NCBI RefSeq assembly: GCF_001690985.1 | Contig: NZ_MAJS01000010.1 | Coordinates: forward strand, 1-64,000 | Source of the DNA: Aliivibrio sp. 1S175 | GTDB lineage: Bacteria; Pseudomonadota; Gammaproteobacteria; Enterobacterales; Vibrionaceae | Length of the DNA stretch: 64,000 nt | Direction: 5' to 3' | Part shown: positions 1 through 10,235 of the stretch, one piece after another | How positions within the stretch are numbered: the stretch's first letter is position 1 | Layout of the letters: every line of letters starts with the position of its first letter | Program-made: the position numbers and the translations under genes | The notes under the pieces: generated by a model | Databases searched by the model: none | What the model was told of the DNA's origin: nothing | Seen by the model: the letters and a program-made list of their open reading frames with translations, nothing else

Positions 1-472
1 TTAGGGCTTTTTTACGTCTGAAGAAAAGTAAATGAATTTGTAACCACATGTAGGTATGACGAAGTGTAGTTAATTAGTTTATGAACACTATAAAGATCTA
101 ACATTTCCAATTGATTTGATTATAGGAACTTTTAGTGATAACGATTCTACTAAAGTCATTTCAGTATCACTGACATGAGAGTAACAACTATTGTTGATAA
201 TAAAAATACTGCATTATCCTTTGCTTAAAACTTAAGATACTTCCTCGAGTCTTTCTATAGCTATGTGAATGTGAACTAATTCTTACTAGGTGGAGCTGAT
301 CTTAATCCATTAAATGATTAGTATCATATACTTATGATTTAAAGTTTCTGATGTCAATATAGATTGATTATTTTAGGTATTTTTTCGAATTTAGATCTAA
401 TTGACGTTTGATTTTTTGAATTGTTTATATTGGAATTATATAAGCTGATAGAAAAGATATGATAGCTCTTAC
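1..472. other. AT-rich intergenic spacer, no gene seen
   Basis: I find no convincing coding region on either strand: ATG codons here open frames of only a few residues and there is no good ribosome-binding site. The first bases, including a short T-run, could be the tail of a terminator belonging to a gene outside the window. The stretch lies downstream of tolC, on the 3' side of that gene. Confidence 0.5.
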
Positions 473-502
473 AAAAACGCTCGATAATAATATCGAGCGT
501 TT
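473..502 (-). terminator. Rho-independent terminator of tolC
   Basis: A perfect 12-bp stem (475-486 with 491-502) with a 4-base loop is followed, reading the minus strand, by a run of T. It lies about 30 bases past the tolC stop codon. Confidence 0.85.
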
Positions 503-531
503 CAGTAAAGTCTAATTAGATGAGTTCAATA

Positions 532-1857
532 TTATTGAGCTTGAGTTGTTTTTCCTGCTTTTAAACCCGTATTGATATCCATGATATCTTGCTCGCTTAG
601 CGTACCAACCGCTTGTTTAAGTTGTAGTACACTGATGATGTAATCGTAACGAGCATTTGCTAGGTTACGGTTTGCATCATATAAACGACGCGTTGAATCT
701 AATACATCAACAATAGTACGAGTACCAACATCAAAACCAGCTTCTGTTGCTTCTAATGCAGATTGTGCTGAAATAACAGTTTGCTCATAGGCTTTTAAGG
801 CGCCAATAGAGGCATTGATATTGTTATTGAAAGCTCGAACATCTTTGGTTACTTCACGATAAGTTTCTTCTAATGCTTGGCTTGCTGCAACGTATTGGAA
901 TTCTGCTTGGCTTGTTAATGAACTTGTATTACCACCTGTATAGAGTGGGATGTTTAAGTTAATACCTGCATTAATATCTCCGTAGCTGTCATCATTGAAA
1001 CCATTTTTAGTACCACTTTGATCGGTGTAGTTATAACCTGCATCAAAGGTAAGTGATGGCATATGACCAGAACTTGCTAGAGATATATTGTCTTTTGCGA
1101 TATCTGCACTAATACGAGAAGCTAATAGGCTCAAGTTTTTCTGTTGAGCTTCGTCAATTAAAGTATCTGATGATTGCTCAGATGGGCTTGCTGAAAAGCG
1201 CTCAGTATCTAACACACTTAATTGAGTATGACCTTGTCCGGTGATGACTCGTAAATCTTCATAGCTGTTAACTAGTTGGTTTTCAGTGAGTACTTCGTTT
1301 GCTAATACGCTATCGTATTCTGCTTGTGCATCGTGTACATCGGTAATTGCTGATAAACCAACATCAAAACGTTGTTTAGTCTGTTCAAGTTGACGGCCTA
1401 CTGCCGCTTTTTCTGAACGAACAAATTCTAAATTATCATTAGCGCGCAGTACATCAAAGTAAGCTTGAGCAACACGTAAAATAACACCTTGTTGTTCTGC
1501 TGCATAAGTAGAATCAGCCTGACGAGCCGTTTTTTCTGCAATATCTAAACTTACCCAGCTTGATTGTTGGTAAAGTTCTTGAGATAAATTAATACCCGCA
1601 GTTAGACGGTCATTTTCACGTAGATCTTCATCGCTACGTAAAATATTGTAACCAGCAGTTAAATCAATTTGAGGTAATAACGAACTTTGAGATGAGTTTA
1701 CCGCTTCAAAAGCTGCATCTTTAGTTGCAGCTGCTCTTAATAGTTGAGGATCATTTTCTTTAGCTTGGTTGTATATTTGCGCAAGGTCATCGGCAGCAGC
1801 TAAAGAGCTGAAACTACCTAATGCCATTCCAATAAAGAGTGGAAGCAGTTTTCTCAT
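532..1857 (-). CDS. tolC: Outer-membrane efflux channel TolC
   Basis: This is the trimeric outer-membrane exit duct used by tripartite drug pumps and type I secretion. The 441-residue product begins with a signal peptide (MRKLLPLFIGMALGSFSSLAAA), after which the mature protein starts DDLAQIYNQA, a typical TolC N-terminus. The two halves are the expected repeated OEP units, each ending in a motif around FDVG-L/T (FDVGLSAITDVHDAQ near residue 165, FDVGTRTIVDVLDSTR near residue 375). The start has an AGGAC ribosome-binding site 9 bases upstream. It is divergent from nudF, the same arrangement as in E. coli. A perfect TATAAT lies upstream. Confidence 0.95.
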   Translation of the reverse strand: MRKLLPLFIGMALGSFSSLAAADDLAQIYNQAKENDPQLLRAAATKDAAFEAVNSSQSSLLPQIDLTAGYNILRSDEDLRENDRLTAGINLSQELYQQSSWVSLDIAEKTARQADSTYAAEQQGVILRVAQAYFDVLRANDNLEFVRSEKAAVGRQLEQTKQRFDVGLSAITDVHDAQAEYDSVLANEVLTENQLVNSYEDLRVITGQGHTQLSVLDTERFSASPSEQSSDTLIDEAQQKNLSLLASRISADIAKDNISLASSGHMPSLTFDAGYNYTDQSGTKNGFNDDSYGDINAGINLNIPLYTGGNTSSLTSQAEFQYVAASQALEETYREVTKDVRAFNNNINASIGALKAYEQTVISAQSALEATEAGFDVGTRTIVDVLDSTRRLYDANRNLANARYDYIISVLQLKQAVGTLSEQDIMDINTGLKAGKTTQAQ

Positions 1858-1922
1858 GGTGGTTTGTCCTGCAAAAATTGTTTTATATAATATAGTACAT
1901 AGAGTGTACCTTATCTCTACAT

Positions 1923-1951
1923 ATTATAGCTGTAAAGATTACGTTTTTTTA
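1923..1951 (-). promoter_or_regulatory. Candidate tolC promoter (-10)
   Basis: Reading the minus strand there is a consensus TATAAT at 1928-1923, about 65 bases before the tolC start. No good -35 hexamer is seen at 17 bases, so an activator or a long 5' leader may be involved. Confidence 0.35.
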
Positions 1952-2087
1952 CGTTGTATCAATTTTTTTGTTGCAATCTTCTGGAAAGGTTCTAAAAAAA
2001 ATGTAAGCATTATCTTTAATTCTTAGTTAATCATTTTTCGTCATATCTATGAATGATAAAAAAGAGTACAAATATTAAGGAAAATAA

Positions 2088-2723
2088 ATGGGTTCATCAT
2101 CAAATAGACAATTAAAGAATCAATTTACGCGTGATGATGTTGATATTTTGTCAAAACAATCGCTTTATAATGGTTTTTTCAATATGACTAAAATCACGTT
2201 TCGCCATAAATTGTTTAATGGTGGTTGGAGCGAGTATATTGACCGCGAACTTTTTGAACGAGGTCATGCTGTTGCTCTTTTACCTTATGATCCAATTACA
2301 GACAAAGTGATTTTGATTGAACAAGTTCGTGTCGGGGCGTTAGAATCAGATAATCCTTGGCAATATGAAATTGTTGCAGGAATGATAGATAAGGATCAAA
2401 CATCTGAACAAGTTGCAATTAGAGAGGCTGATGAAGAGGCCGGAATTAAAGTATCTAATTTAGAAAAAATATCGAATTTTTATCCTTCATCTGGAGGGTG
2501 TACTGAGCAGTTAGATGTATTTATCGGTTGCACTGATGCATCTAAAGCGACTGGTATTCATGGTTTAGATGATGAGAATGAAGATATTCGAGTTCATGTG
2601 TTTACTAGAGAAGAAGCATATGCTTTGGTGACTAGTGGTATAATTGAGAATGCAGCCTCAATTATTGCTCTTCAGTGGTTGGAGTTGAATATTTCGCGTT
2701 TACGATCACAGTGGAATATGTAA
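2088..2723 (+). CDS. nudF: ADP-ribose diphosphatase (Nudix hydrolase NudF)
   Basis: It hydrolyses ADP-ribose to AMP and ribose 5-phosphate in the cytosol. The Nudix box is complete: from GMIDKDQ near residue 98 to READEEAGI near residue 112, with the metal-binding glutamates present. The 211-residue length matches the E. coli enzyme (about 209). The start has AAGGA 7 bases upstream. It opens a plus-strand run with yqiB 4 bases downstream, then cpdA and yqiA, an order shared with E. coli. Confidence 0.93.
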   Translation: MGSSSNRQLKNQFTRDDVDILSKQSLYNGFFNMTKITFRHKLFNGGWSEYIDRELFERGHAVALLPYDPITDKVILIEQVRVGALESDNPWQYEIVAGMIDKDQTSEQVAIREADEEAGIKVSNLEKISNFYPSSGGCTEQLDVFIGCTDASKATGIHGLDDENEDIRVHVFTREEAYALVTSGIIENAASIIALQWLELNISRLRSQWNM

Positions 2724-2727
2724 TAAA

Positions 2728-3147
2728 ATGCGTAAATACCATGTTGATTTATCCAATTTAATGCGGATTTATGAAACTAATTATGCGAAATTAGTTTCTC
2801 TTTTGCCTAGAAATGAAATAATTGGAACTCTGGTTGGCTATAAGGTTTGTCAGCAACAATATCAAATAAAAATAATTGAAGTGACTGTGTATACTACATT
2901 AGTTGACATTTATCAGATTGATGAGAAACCGATATACCCGCTTCCTAAGTTGACGGTAAGGCTATATCACGATGCCAGGGTAGCGGAAGTATGTGGAAGT
3001 CAACAGCTTACATATATTAAAGCAAAGTATGATTACCCAAATGGAAAGATGCTTCAAAAAGATGAGAAGCACCAATTAAACCAGTTTTTAAGTGACTGGC
3101 TGACGTTTTGTTTAAAAAATGGAATAAGCCAAGAACCCATTTTTTAG
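2728..3147 (+). CDS. yqiB: DUF1249 family protein YqiB
   Basis: This is a conserved 139-residue gammaproteobacterial protein without an assigned biochemical role. It starts MRKYHVDLSNLMRIYETNYAKL, characteristic of DUF1249, and has no signal peptide or membrane segment. Its length is almost the same as in E. coli (about 140). It sits between nudF and cpdA as in enterics, 4 bases after nudF, so it is probably co-transcribed. The family is recognised by its N-terminus and position; no function is claimed. Confidence 0.85.
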   Translation: MRKYHVDLSNLMRIYETNYAKLVSLLPRNEIIGTLVGYKVCQQQYQIKIIEVTVYTTLVDIYQIDEKPIYPLPKLTVRLYHDARVAEVCGSQQLTYIKAKYDYPNGKMLQKDEKHQLNQFLSDWLTFCLKNGISQEPIF

Positions 3148-3173
3148 AAAAGAATTTAAAGGTTGTAGCTATT

Positions 3174-3998
3174 TTGCTCTCTGAAACACTACTCAATAAT
3201 AAAAGCGACCTAATACGGTTGTTACAGATAACTGATACTCACTTATTTGCGCCCGAAGATGGGGCGTTACTTGGCATACCTACGCTATATAGCTTTCAAA
3301 GCGTAGTTGAACAGGTACAGTTGTTGACTCCTGATTTTGATGCAATTTTAGCCACTGGTGATATTTCTCAAGATCATACTGTTCAATCTTATCAACATTT
3401 TGTAAATGGCATCAAGCCATTAAAGAAGCCATGTTATTGGTTGCCTGGGAATCATGACTATAAACCTAGTATGGGAGGAGTATTACCATCTCCTCAAATT
3501 AAATCCTCTGAACATGTGCTTATTGGTCTTAATTGGCAATTAATTATCTTAGATAGCCAAGTAGTTGGTGTTCCTCATGGCTTTTTATCTATTGAGCAAT
3601 TAGACCTATTAGATAATGCTCTTTCCCTGAATCCAGATCGGCACTCCTTGATTTTACTGCATCATCATCCTCTACCTGCTGGTAGCGCATGGCTTGATCA
3701 GCATAAATTAAAAGATAATGAGCACCTGTGGAGTATTATAGCTAAACATACTAATGTTCGAGGCGTTGTATGTGGTCATATTCATCAGGAATTGGATCTA
3801 ATGATTAATGGGGTTCGCTTACTTGCTACACCATCAACCTGCGTGCAATTCCTTCCTGATTCTGATGATTTTGCATTAGATTCTCAATCACCAGGCTGGA
3901 GAATTTTAAACTTGCTGCCAAATGGTGATATTGATACAGAAGTGCACCGCCTAGCACATAGTGATTTTTCAGCGGATGCTGATGCAGGAGGATATTAA
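3174..3998 (+). CDS. cpdA: 3',5'-cyclic-AMP phosphodiesterase CpdA
   Basis: It hydrolyses cAMP to AMP and so damps CRP signalling. Metallophosphatase motifs run in order: ITDTHLF, GDISQDHT, GNHD, LHHHPLP and GHIHQE. I chose the TTG at 3174 because it gives 274 residues (E. coli CpdA has about 275), has AAAGG upstream and leaves the usual short lead before the DTH motif. An in-frame ATG at 3108 would add 22 residues and overlap yqiB by 40 bases. The stop is one base before the yqiA start, consistent with coupling. Confidence 0.88.
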   Translation: MLSETLLNNKSDLIRLLQITDTHLFAPEDGALLGIPTLYSFQSVVEQVQLLTPDFDAILATGDISQDHTVQSYQHFVNGIKPLKKPCYWLPGNHDYKPSMGGVLPSPQIKSSEHVLIGLNWQLIILDSQVVGVPHGFLSIEQLDLLDNALSLNPDRHSLILLHHHPLPAGSAWLDQHKLKDNEHLWSIIAKHTNVRGVVCGHIHQELDLMINGVRLLATPSTCVQFLPDSDDFALDSQSPGWRILNLLPNGDIDTEVHRLAHSDFSADADAGGY

Positions 3999-3999
3999 G

Positions 4000-4584
4000 A
4001 TGAAAAAGCCAAGTTTATTATTGTACATTCATGGTTTTAACAGTTCCCCATTGTCACATAAAGCTCAGGTCATGAGTCGTTATTGTAAAAATGAGCGTCC
4101 TGATATTCGCGTTATAACCCCACGCTTGCCTTCTTATCCTAAAGAAGCCGCTGAATTTTTAGTGAATCTAATTGAAGAATATAGATCTGATTATACGATT
4201 GGTTTAGTAGGAAGTTCACTTGGTGGGTATTTATCAACATGGTTACATGATCAATATGGTTATAAAGCCGTCCTAGTTAATCCGGCGATTAAACCTGACG
4301 AGTTGTTAGCAGATTATTTAGGTAAACAAGTTAACCCTTACACAAATGAAACGTATTTTCTTGAAGCGAAGCATATGGCTGAGTTACAAGCATTAGCAAT
4401 AGCGACCCTTACTTCACCAGAAGATCTGTGGTTATTGCAGCAAGAAGGTGATGAAGTTTTAGATTATCGTCAGGCTGTTGAGAAATACGCACAAAGCAAA
4501 CAAATATTAGAAAAAGGCGGCGATCATAGTTTTGTAGATTTTGAACGCTATCCAGAACAAATAATTCAATTTCTAAATTTATAG
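4000..4584 (+). CDS. yqiA: Esterase YqiA (alpha/beta hydrolase)
   Basis: This 194-residue alpha/beta hydrolase is related to E. coli YqiA, which has esterase activity on short acyl chains; its physiological substrate is unclear. Visible motifs are YIHGFNSSP near the N-terminus (oxyanion region), the nucleophile elbow GSSLGGY near residue 74, and a C-terminal catalytic His in GGDHSFVDF. The ATG at 4000 is preceded by AGGAGG lying in the last codons of cpdA. A longer frame from GTG 3961 is less likely. In E. coli the gene also precedes parE. Confidence 0.88.
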   Translation: MKKPSLLLYIHGFNSSPLSHKAQVMSRYCKNERPDIRVITPRLPSYPKEAAEFLVNLIEEYRSDYTIGLVGSSLGGYLSTWLHDQYGYKAVLVNPAIKPDELLADYLGKQVNPYTNETYFLEAKHMAELQALAIATLTSPEDLWLLQQEGDEVLDYRQAVEKYAQSKQILEKGGDHSFVDFERYPEQIIQFLNL

Positions 4585-4650
4585 TTACTGTTTATCTACA
4601 GTGAACACACACTAACTATACAATCTTTAATACAAAGCCACATATTTAAA

Positions 4651-4685
4651 GAGGAATAGAGTCGATTACTTGACTTTCCTTCCTC
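4651..4685 (+). other. Nested hairpin in the parE leader
   Basis: An outer stem GAGGAA (4651-4656) with TTCCTC (4680-4685) encloses an inner stem AGTC (4660-4663) with GACT (4672-4675). It ends about 42 bases before the parE start. The spacer carries no gene. Confidence 0.35.
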
Positions 4686-4727
4686 CCTTTCAGACTATGT
4701 AACAAATTTTAAGAAGCCTTCCGAGAT

Positions 4728-6608
4728 ATGACTGAACAATATAATGCAGGAGCCATTGAGGTTCTAAATGGCCTTGAGCCCGTTCGTCGCCGTCCTGGTA
4801 TGTATACCGACACCTCTCGCCCTAACCATTTAGGGCAAGAAGTTATAGATAACAGTGTCGATGAAGCTTTAGCCGGACATGCGAAAAAAGTTGAAGTAAT
4901 CTTACACGCTGATCAATCACTTGAAGTTATTGATGACGGGCGTGGTATGCCTGTAGATATTCACCCTATAGAGAAAATCTCAGGGGTGGAGCTTATTTTA
5001 TGTAAGCTTCATGCTGGTGGTAAATTTTCAGGGAAAAATTACGAATTCTCAGGTGGTTTGCATGGCGTTGGTATTTCAGTAGTAAATGCCTTATCAAAAC
5101 GTGTAGAAGTCACTGTGCGTCGTGATGGCGAAATCTATGAAATTGCATTTGAGCATGGCGAAAAAGTATCTGACTTAACTGTCGTTGGCACTTGTGGTCG
5201 ACGTAATCGTGGTACCAGTGTGCATTTTTGGCCGGATACCAGTTACTTTGATTCCCCTAAATTTTCGGTTTCTCGCCTTGTTAATAATTTAAAAGCCAAA
5301 GCAGTATTATGCCCGGGTTTAGAAATTGTTTTTAAAGATAAAGTAAACGATAAAGAATACCAATGGTGTTATGAAGATGGTTTAAAAGATTATCTTTTAG
5401 AAGGTGTTGCGGGTTATACCCTATTACCTGAAATTCCATTCACTGGTACATTTTTAGGTAAAGGCGAGGCTGCTGATTGGGCGGTTACGTGGTTACCTGA
5501 AGGTGGAGAATTAGTTTCTGAAAGTTACGTTAATCTTATTCCTACTGCGCAAGGCGGTACACACGTAAATGGGATGCGCCAAGGACTTCTTGATGCAATG
5601 CGTGAGTTTTGTGAATTCCGTAACTTGCTTCCACGCGGAGTCAAATTAACCGCAGATGATATTTGGGATCGTTGTGCTTACGTCTTGTCGGTTAAGATGC
5701 AAGATCCACAGTTTGCGGGTCAAACCAAAGAACGTTTATCATCGCGCCAATGTGCTGCGTTTATATCTGGTGTGGTTAAAGATGCCTTTAGTTTATGGTT
5801 GAACGAAAAACCACAAATTGCAGAGTTGATAGCAGAGGCGTGTATTGCTAACGCCCATCGTCGTATGCGTGCTGCGAAAAAAGTCGTCCGTAAGAAAATT
5901 GCATCAGGTCCTACATTGCCAGGTAAATTGACAGACTGTTCAATTCAAGATTTAGCTCGTACCGAACTTTTCTTAGTGGAAGGGGACTCGGCGGGTGGTT
6001 CTGCAAAACAAGCGCGTGATCGTGAATTCCAAGCGGTAATGCCATTACGAGGTAAAATCCTAAATACATGGGAAGTATCAGCTGACCAAGTATTAGCCTC
6101 TCAAGAAGTTCATAATATTTCTGTCGCGTTAGGTATTGACCCTGATTCCGACGATTTATCTGGTTTACGTTACGGCAAAGTTTGTATCTTAGCCGATGCC
6201 GATTCAGATGGTCTTCATATCGCAACATTGTTATGTGCTTTATATCTAAAACACTTCACGTCTTTAGTTCGTGCTGGTCACGTCTATGTGGCAATGCCGC
6301 CACTGTATCGTATCGACTGTGGTAAAGAAGTTTTCTACGCCCTTGATGAGGCAGAGAAAGAAGGTGTGTTAGATCGTTTAAGTAATAAACGTGCAAAAAT
6401 TAATGTTCAACGATTTAAAGGATTGGGTGAGATGAACCCACTTCAACTTCGTGAAACAACCATGGATCCAAACACCCGTCGTCTTGTTCAACTGACCATT
6501 GATGATGATGAAAAAACTAATGAAATGATGGATATGCTTTTAGGTAAAAAACGTGCTGACGATCGTCGAGCTTGGTTACAATCTAATGGCGATCTGGCAG
6601 AGGTATAA
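4728..6608 (+). CDS. parE: DNA topoisomerase IV subunit B (ParE)
   Basis: This is the ATPase subunit of topoisomerase IV, which decatenates daughter chromosomes. The 626-residue protein has a GHKL ATPase domain (EVIDNSVDEALAG with the catalytic Glu/Asn, DDGRGMP, GGLHGVGISVVNAL). A TOPRIM region follows (LFLVEGDSAGGSAKQARDR, then ILADADSDGLHI), and the C-terminal end resembles E. coli ParE throughout (QRFKGLGEMNP). parC follows after 3 bases, so the two subunits are made from one message. The 143-base space before it contains a hairpin and may hold a separate promoter. Confidence 0.97.
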   Translation: MTEQYNAGAIEVLNGLEPVRRRPGMYTDTSRPNHLGQEVIDNSVDEALAGHAKKVEVILHADQSLEVIDDGRGMPVDIHPIEKISGVELILCKLHAGGKFSGKNYEFSGGLHGVGISVVNALSKRVEVTVRRDGEIYEIAFEHGEKVSDLTVVGTCGRRNRGTSVHFWPDTSYFDSPKFSVSRLVNNLKAKAVLCPGLEIVFKDKVNDKEYQWCYEDGLKDYLLEGVAGYTLLPEIPFTGTFLGKGEAADWAVTWLPEGGELVSESYVNLIPTAQGGTHVNGMRQGLLDAMREFCEFRNLLPRGVKLTADDIWDRCAYVLSVKMQDPQFAGQTKERLSSRQCAAFISGVVKDAFSLWLNEKPQIAELIAEACIANAHRRMRAAKKVVRKKIASGPTLPGKLTDCSIQDLARTELFLVEGDSAGGSAKQARDREFQAVMPLRGKILNTWEVSADQVLASQEVHNISVALGIDPDSDDLSGLRYGKVCILADADSDGLHIATLLCALYLKHFTSLVRAGHVYVAMPPLYRIDCGKEVFYALDEAEKEGVLDRLSNKRAKINVQRFKGLGEMNPLQLRETTMDPNTRRLVQLTIDDDEKTNEMMDMLLGKKRADDRRAWLQSNGDLAEV

Positions 6609-6611
6609 CAA

Positions 6612-8885
6612 ATGAGTGCAGAAATGTCCTTAGAAGGTGTTGAACAGCTGCCGCTGCGCAAGTTTACAGAAGACGCTTATCTAAATTACTCCATGTACGT
6701 AATCATGGATCGCGCGTTACCTTATATTGGTGATGGTTTAAAACCGGTTCAACGTCGTATTATTTTTGCGATGTCTGAATTAGGTTTGTCTGCGAATGCA
6801 AAATACAAAAAATCGGCACGTACGGTTGGTGATGTACTCGGTAAGTATCACCCACATGGTGATTCTGCGTGTTACGAAGCAATGGTATTAATGGCTCAAC
6901 CTTTCTCTTATCGTTATCCATTGGTTGATGGTCAAGGCAACTGGGGGGCTCCAGATGACCCTAAGTCGTTCGCCGCAATGCGTTATACAGAATCAAAACT
7001 GTCTAAGTTTGCCGACGTATTACTTGGTGAGATAAGCCAAGGTACGGTTGATTGGCAGCCCAACTTTGATGGGACGATGAAAGAGCCAAAAATCCTACCA
7101 GCACGTCTGCCTCATATATTACTGAACGGTATTATGGGAATCGCGGTTGGTATGGCGACAGATATCCCACCTCATAATGTACGTGAAGTTGCGAATGCGA
7201 CCGTGCATTTATTGGATAATCCCAAAGCGGATTTAGATGAAGTGATGAACTTTATCCAAGGCCCAGATTACCCAACAGAAGCTGAAATCATTACATCGCA
7301 TTCTGATATTAAGAAGATTTATAGTACGGGTCGAGGCAGCGTTAAAATGCGCGCAGTGTGGCATAAAGAAGGCAGTGATATTGTTATTACTGCATTGCCA
7401 CATCAAGTGTCGGGCAGTAAGTTATTAGAACAAATTGCCAATCAAATGCGAGCGAAGAAGTTACCAATGGTAGACGATCTTCGTGATGAATCGGATCACG
7501 AAAACCCGACACGTATCGTGATTGTTCCTCGTTCAAATCGTATTGAAGCAGAACCATTAATGAATCATTTGTTTGCATCAACGGATCTTGAAAAGAGTTT
7601 CCGTGTAAACTTAAATATGATTGGTTTGGATTTACGTCCACAGGTGAAGGGCTTAGTTAGCATTCTTAATGAATGGATTGAATTCCGTCGCACCACGGTA
7701 CGTAAGCGTCTGCAGCATCGTCTGGATAAAATATTAGCGCGTTTGCATATTTTAGATGGTTTACTTGCTGCGTATTTGAATATCGATGAAGTTATCGAAA
7801 TTATTCGTACAGAAGACGATCCTAAACACGAGTTAATGACTCGCTTTGATTTAACCGCGATTCAAGCTGAAGCCATTTTAGAGATTAAACTTCGTCAGTT
7901 AGCAAAACTGGAAGAGATTAAGATCCGTGGTGAACAAGATGAATTAGCGAAAGAGCGTGATCAACTTGAGAAACTGTTGGGTTCTGAGCGTCGTTTAAGT
8001 ACATTAATTAAGAAAGAAATCTTAGCCGATGCTGAAAAGTTTGGTGATGATCGTCGTTCTCCATTAATTGAACGTGAAGAAGCGAAAGCAATGACCGAAC
8101 GAGATCTAATCCCAAGTGAAGCGATTACGGTTATTCTTTCTGATAAAGGTTGGATACGTCATGCAAAAGGCCATGAGGTTGATCCAAAAACGCTAAACTT
8201 TAAATCCGGTGATAAATACCTTACTCATGCTCATGGTAAAAGTAATGCACCAGCCGTATTTATCAGTAATAATGGACGAAGTTATGCGCTTGAATCTCAT
8301 ACATTACCGTCAGCAAGAAGCCAAGGTGAGCCAATTACAGGTCGTCTAAATATTACTGCTGGCAGCCAAATTACGCATGTGATTATGGGTGAAGAAGATC
8401 AAACGTGGTTAATCAGTTCTGATGCGGGTTATGGTTTTGTCTGTAAAGGTAGTGATTTATTATCGAAAAATAAAAACGGTAAAACATTACTGACTCTTCC
8501 TGAAAATGCTTTAGTGATGAACCCTGAAACCGTTGCAGACTTAGATAATGATGAAATCTTAGCGATTACCAATGAAGGGCGGATGTTATTATTTCCAATT
8601 AAAGATTTACCTCAATTAAGCAAAGGTAAAGGAAATAAAATTATTAATATTCCAGCTGCACGGTCTAAATCTCGTGATGAATTCTTATCTCACTTATTGC
8701 CTTTACCGCAAGGTGCAACAATTACCTTGTATGCTGGTAAGCGTAAGTTAGGTTTGAAACCAACTGATCTTGATAACTTTAGAGGTGAACGTGGTCGTCG
8801 TGGCAGCTTATTACCTAGAGGCTTACAACGAGTGACTCGAATTGATATCAATGGTGAAAGTACTTCGATAGAAGACAGTGAATAA
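6612..8885 (+). CDS. parC: DNA topoisomerase IV subunit A (ParC)
   Basis: This is the DNA cleavage and rejoining subunit of topoisomerase IV, partner of ParE. The 757-residue product has the catalytic tyrosine in [11 protein letters not shown]. The quinolone-determining region reads [16 protein letters not shown], with the Ser and Glu that are wild-type in E. coli ParC (Ser80, Glu84), so no classical quinolone-resistance change is seen here. The C-terminal part forms the beta-propeller DNA-wrapping region. It is co-transcribed with parE and ends at a strong two-way terminator shared with degS. Confidence 0.97.
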   Translation: MSAEMSLEGVEQLPLRKFTEDAYLNYSMYVIMDRALPYIGDGLKPVQRRIIFAMSELGLSANAKYKKSARTVGDVLGKYHPHGDSACYEAMVLMAQPFSYRYPLVDGQGNWGAPDDPKSFAAMRYTESKLSKFADVLLGEISQGTVDWQPNFDGTMKEPKILPARLPHILLNGIMGIAVGMATDIPPHNVREVANATVHLLDNPKADLDEVMNFIQGPDYPTEAEIITSHSDIKKIYSTGRGSVKMRAVWHKEGSDIVITALPHQVSGSKLLEQIANQMRAKKLPMVDDLRDESDHENPTRIVIVPRSNRIEAEPLMNHLFASTDLEKSFRVNLNMIGLDLRPQVKGLVSILNEWIEFRRTTVRKRLQHRLDKILARLHILDGLLAAYLNIDEVIEIIRTEDDPKHELMTRFDLTAIQAEAILEIKLRQLAKLEEIKIRGEQDELAKERDQLEKLLGSERRLSTLIKKEILADAEKFGDDRRSPLIEREEAKAMTERDLIPSEAITVILSDKGWIRHAKGHEVDPKTLNFKSGDKYLTHAHGKSNAPAVFISNNGRSYALESHTLPSARSQGEPITGRLNITAGSQITHVIMGEEDQTWLISSDAGYGFVCKGSDLLSKNKNGKTLLTLPENALVMNPETVADLDNDEILAITNEGRMLLFPIKDLPQLSKGKGNKIINIPAARSKSRDEFLSHLLPLPQGATITLYAGKRKLGLKPTDLDNFRGERGRRGSLLPRGLQRVTRIDINGESTSIEDSE

Positions 8886-8912
8886 TAATTAATAAGTTTA
8901 ATAGCTGAATAT

Positions 8913-8945
8913 AAAAATAGCGCATGATAAATGCGCTATTTTTTT
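8913..8945. terminator. Bidirectional terminator between parC and degS
   Basis: A perfect 10-bp stem (8916-8925 with 8931-8940) with a 5-base loop is flanked by A-runs on the left and a T-run on the right. It can therefore stop transcription of both convergent genes. Confidence 0.9.
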
Positions 8946-8963
8946 GATTAAAATTAAAATGAG

Positions 8964-10031
8964 TTAATTTGAGGGTGACTCTTCAATAGTCACCTTGATA
9001 ATTTGAGCGACACCTTTCCGAATAATATCAACATCTACTTCGGTTCCAGGGCGAAGTTCAGTGACGATATCAGTGACGTTTTGTCGATTAAGAACACTTT
9101 TCCCATCAATACTGGTAATAATATCTTGTGTTTCAATACCACTTTTTTCAGCTGGGCTATTTGGCGAGACACCTAAAACTAAAATACCGTTAATGTTATC
9201 TGCATTCATTAGGCGAGCCATTGCCGGATTAATATCACGGCCATCAATACCAATATAACCACGAATAACTTGGCCATCAGCAATGAGACGGCGCATTATT
9301 TTATCGGCAAGAGCGTAAGGTATTGCAAAAGAAATACCATAGGTTTCGAGTTCTGTAGTTTGTTGGAATGAAGCTGTATTGATTCCGACTAATTCTCCTC
9401 GAGTATTGACGAGCGCTCCACCTGAATTACCGCGATTAATTGCGGCATCTGTTTGAATGAGCCCTTGCGTGCCATCTGAACTTAGCGCAGCACGACCGGT
9501 TGCAGAAATAATACCAAATGTAGTGGTTTGTCCTAAATTATAAGGATTGCCAATCGCCAATACTACGTCACCAATATCGGCTTGGTAATTAGGGTTTAAG
9601 GGGATGACAGGAAGATTAGTATCTTTAATTTGAAGAACAGCGAGATCGGTTCGCTTATCTTTACCAACCAACTGTGAATTAAACAAACGACCATCTTGAA
9701 GGGCTACAATTACTTGGTCAGCATCTGCAACGACATGATAATTAGTAATAATATAACCTTTATCACTAACAATAACCCCAGAGCCTAATCCTTCAGTATC
9801 TAAACGTAAACGATCTTTATCGTTGTATTTTCGACTATAAATATTAACGACAGCCGGTGCTGCGCGGCGAACTGCGTAATTAAATGAAATTTGATTACTA
9901 ATTTGTTGTGCATTTTGTTCTGTGGGATTTTGTTCTGTGGTAATTGATGAGCGAAGATTAGGAAATGCAAATAGTAGTACTGTAGCGGTTACGGTACCAA
10001 TAATAGCTGAGCGCAATAAGAATGAAAGCAT
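8964..10031 (-). CDS. degS: Site-1 protease DegS (trypsin-like, PDZ)
   Basis: This inner-membrane serine protease senses misfolded porins and cleaves RseA to start the sigma-E response. The 355-residue product has one N-terminal membrane segment (about residues 4-25), then the trypsin-like triad: His in ITNYHVV, Asp in KRTDLAVLQI and Ser in NRGNSGGALV. A single PDZ domain is at the C-terminus (residues about 255-350). One PDZ domain and a membrane anchor point to DegS rather than DegQ or DegP. No degQ gene lies beside it, unlike E. coli where degQ and degS are paired. Confidence 0.92.
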   Translation of the reverse strand: MLSFLLRSAIIGTVTATVLLFAFPNLRSSITTEQNPTEQNAQQISNQISFNYAVRRAAPAVVNIYSRKYNDKDRLRLDTEGLGSGVIVSDKGYIITNYHVVADADQVIVALQDGRLFNSQLVGKDKRTDLAVLQIKDTNLPVIPLNPNYQADIGDVVLAIGNPYNLGQTTTFGIISATGRAALSSDGTQGLIQTDAAINRGNSGGALVNTRGELVGINTASFQQTTELETYGISFAIPYALADKIMRRLIADGQVIRGYIGIDGRDINPAMARLMNADNINGILVLGVSPNSPAEKSGIETQDIITSIDGKSVLNRQNVTDIVTELRPGTEVDVDIIRKGVAQIIKVTIEESPSN

Positions 10032-10235
10032 TGCCTTCCTAACCTTTAAAAATCCAAAAATAGTGAGTTAGGATAACATTGAACGTCTATAAAAAGTAGG
10101 GATTGAATTTGGGATTGAATCGGTAAATTTAATGGATTAAAAATGAATAAAGGTTTCAGTATCAAAACATACTATTGTAAGTAACGAGTATATATGATTG
10201 AGAAACCTTCATGAAAGATCGTAATAATAGAGATG

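Noticed and set aside
1769-2026. 85-codon plus-strand frame across the tolC start and spacer
   Set aside because: It is mostly antisense to the tolC signal-peptide region and lacks a start signal.
10150-10209. Inverted repeat AAGGTTTC/GAAACCTT in the zapG-degS spacer
   Set aside because: The arms are 44 bases apart and only 8 bp long, without a T-run or other context; too weak to call.
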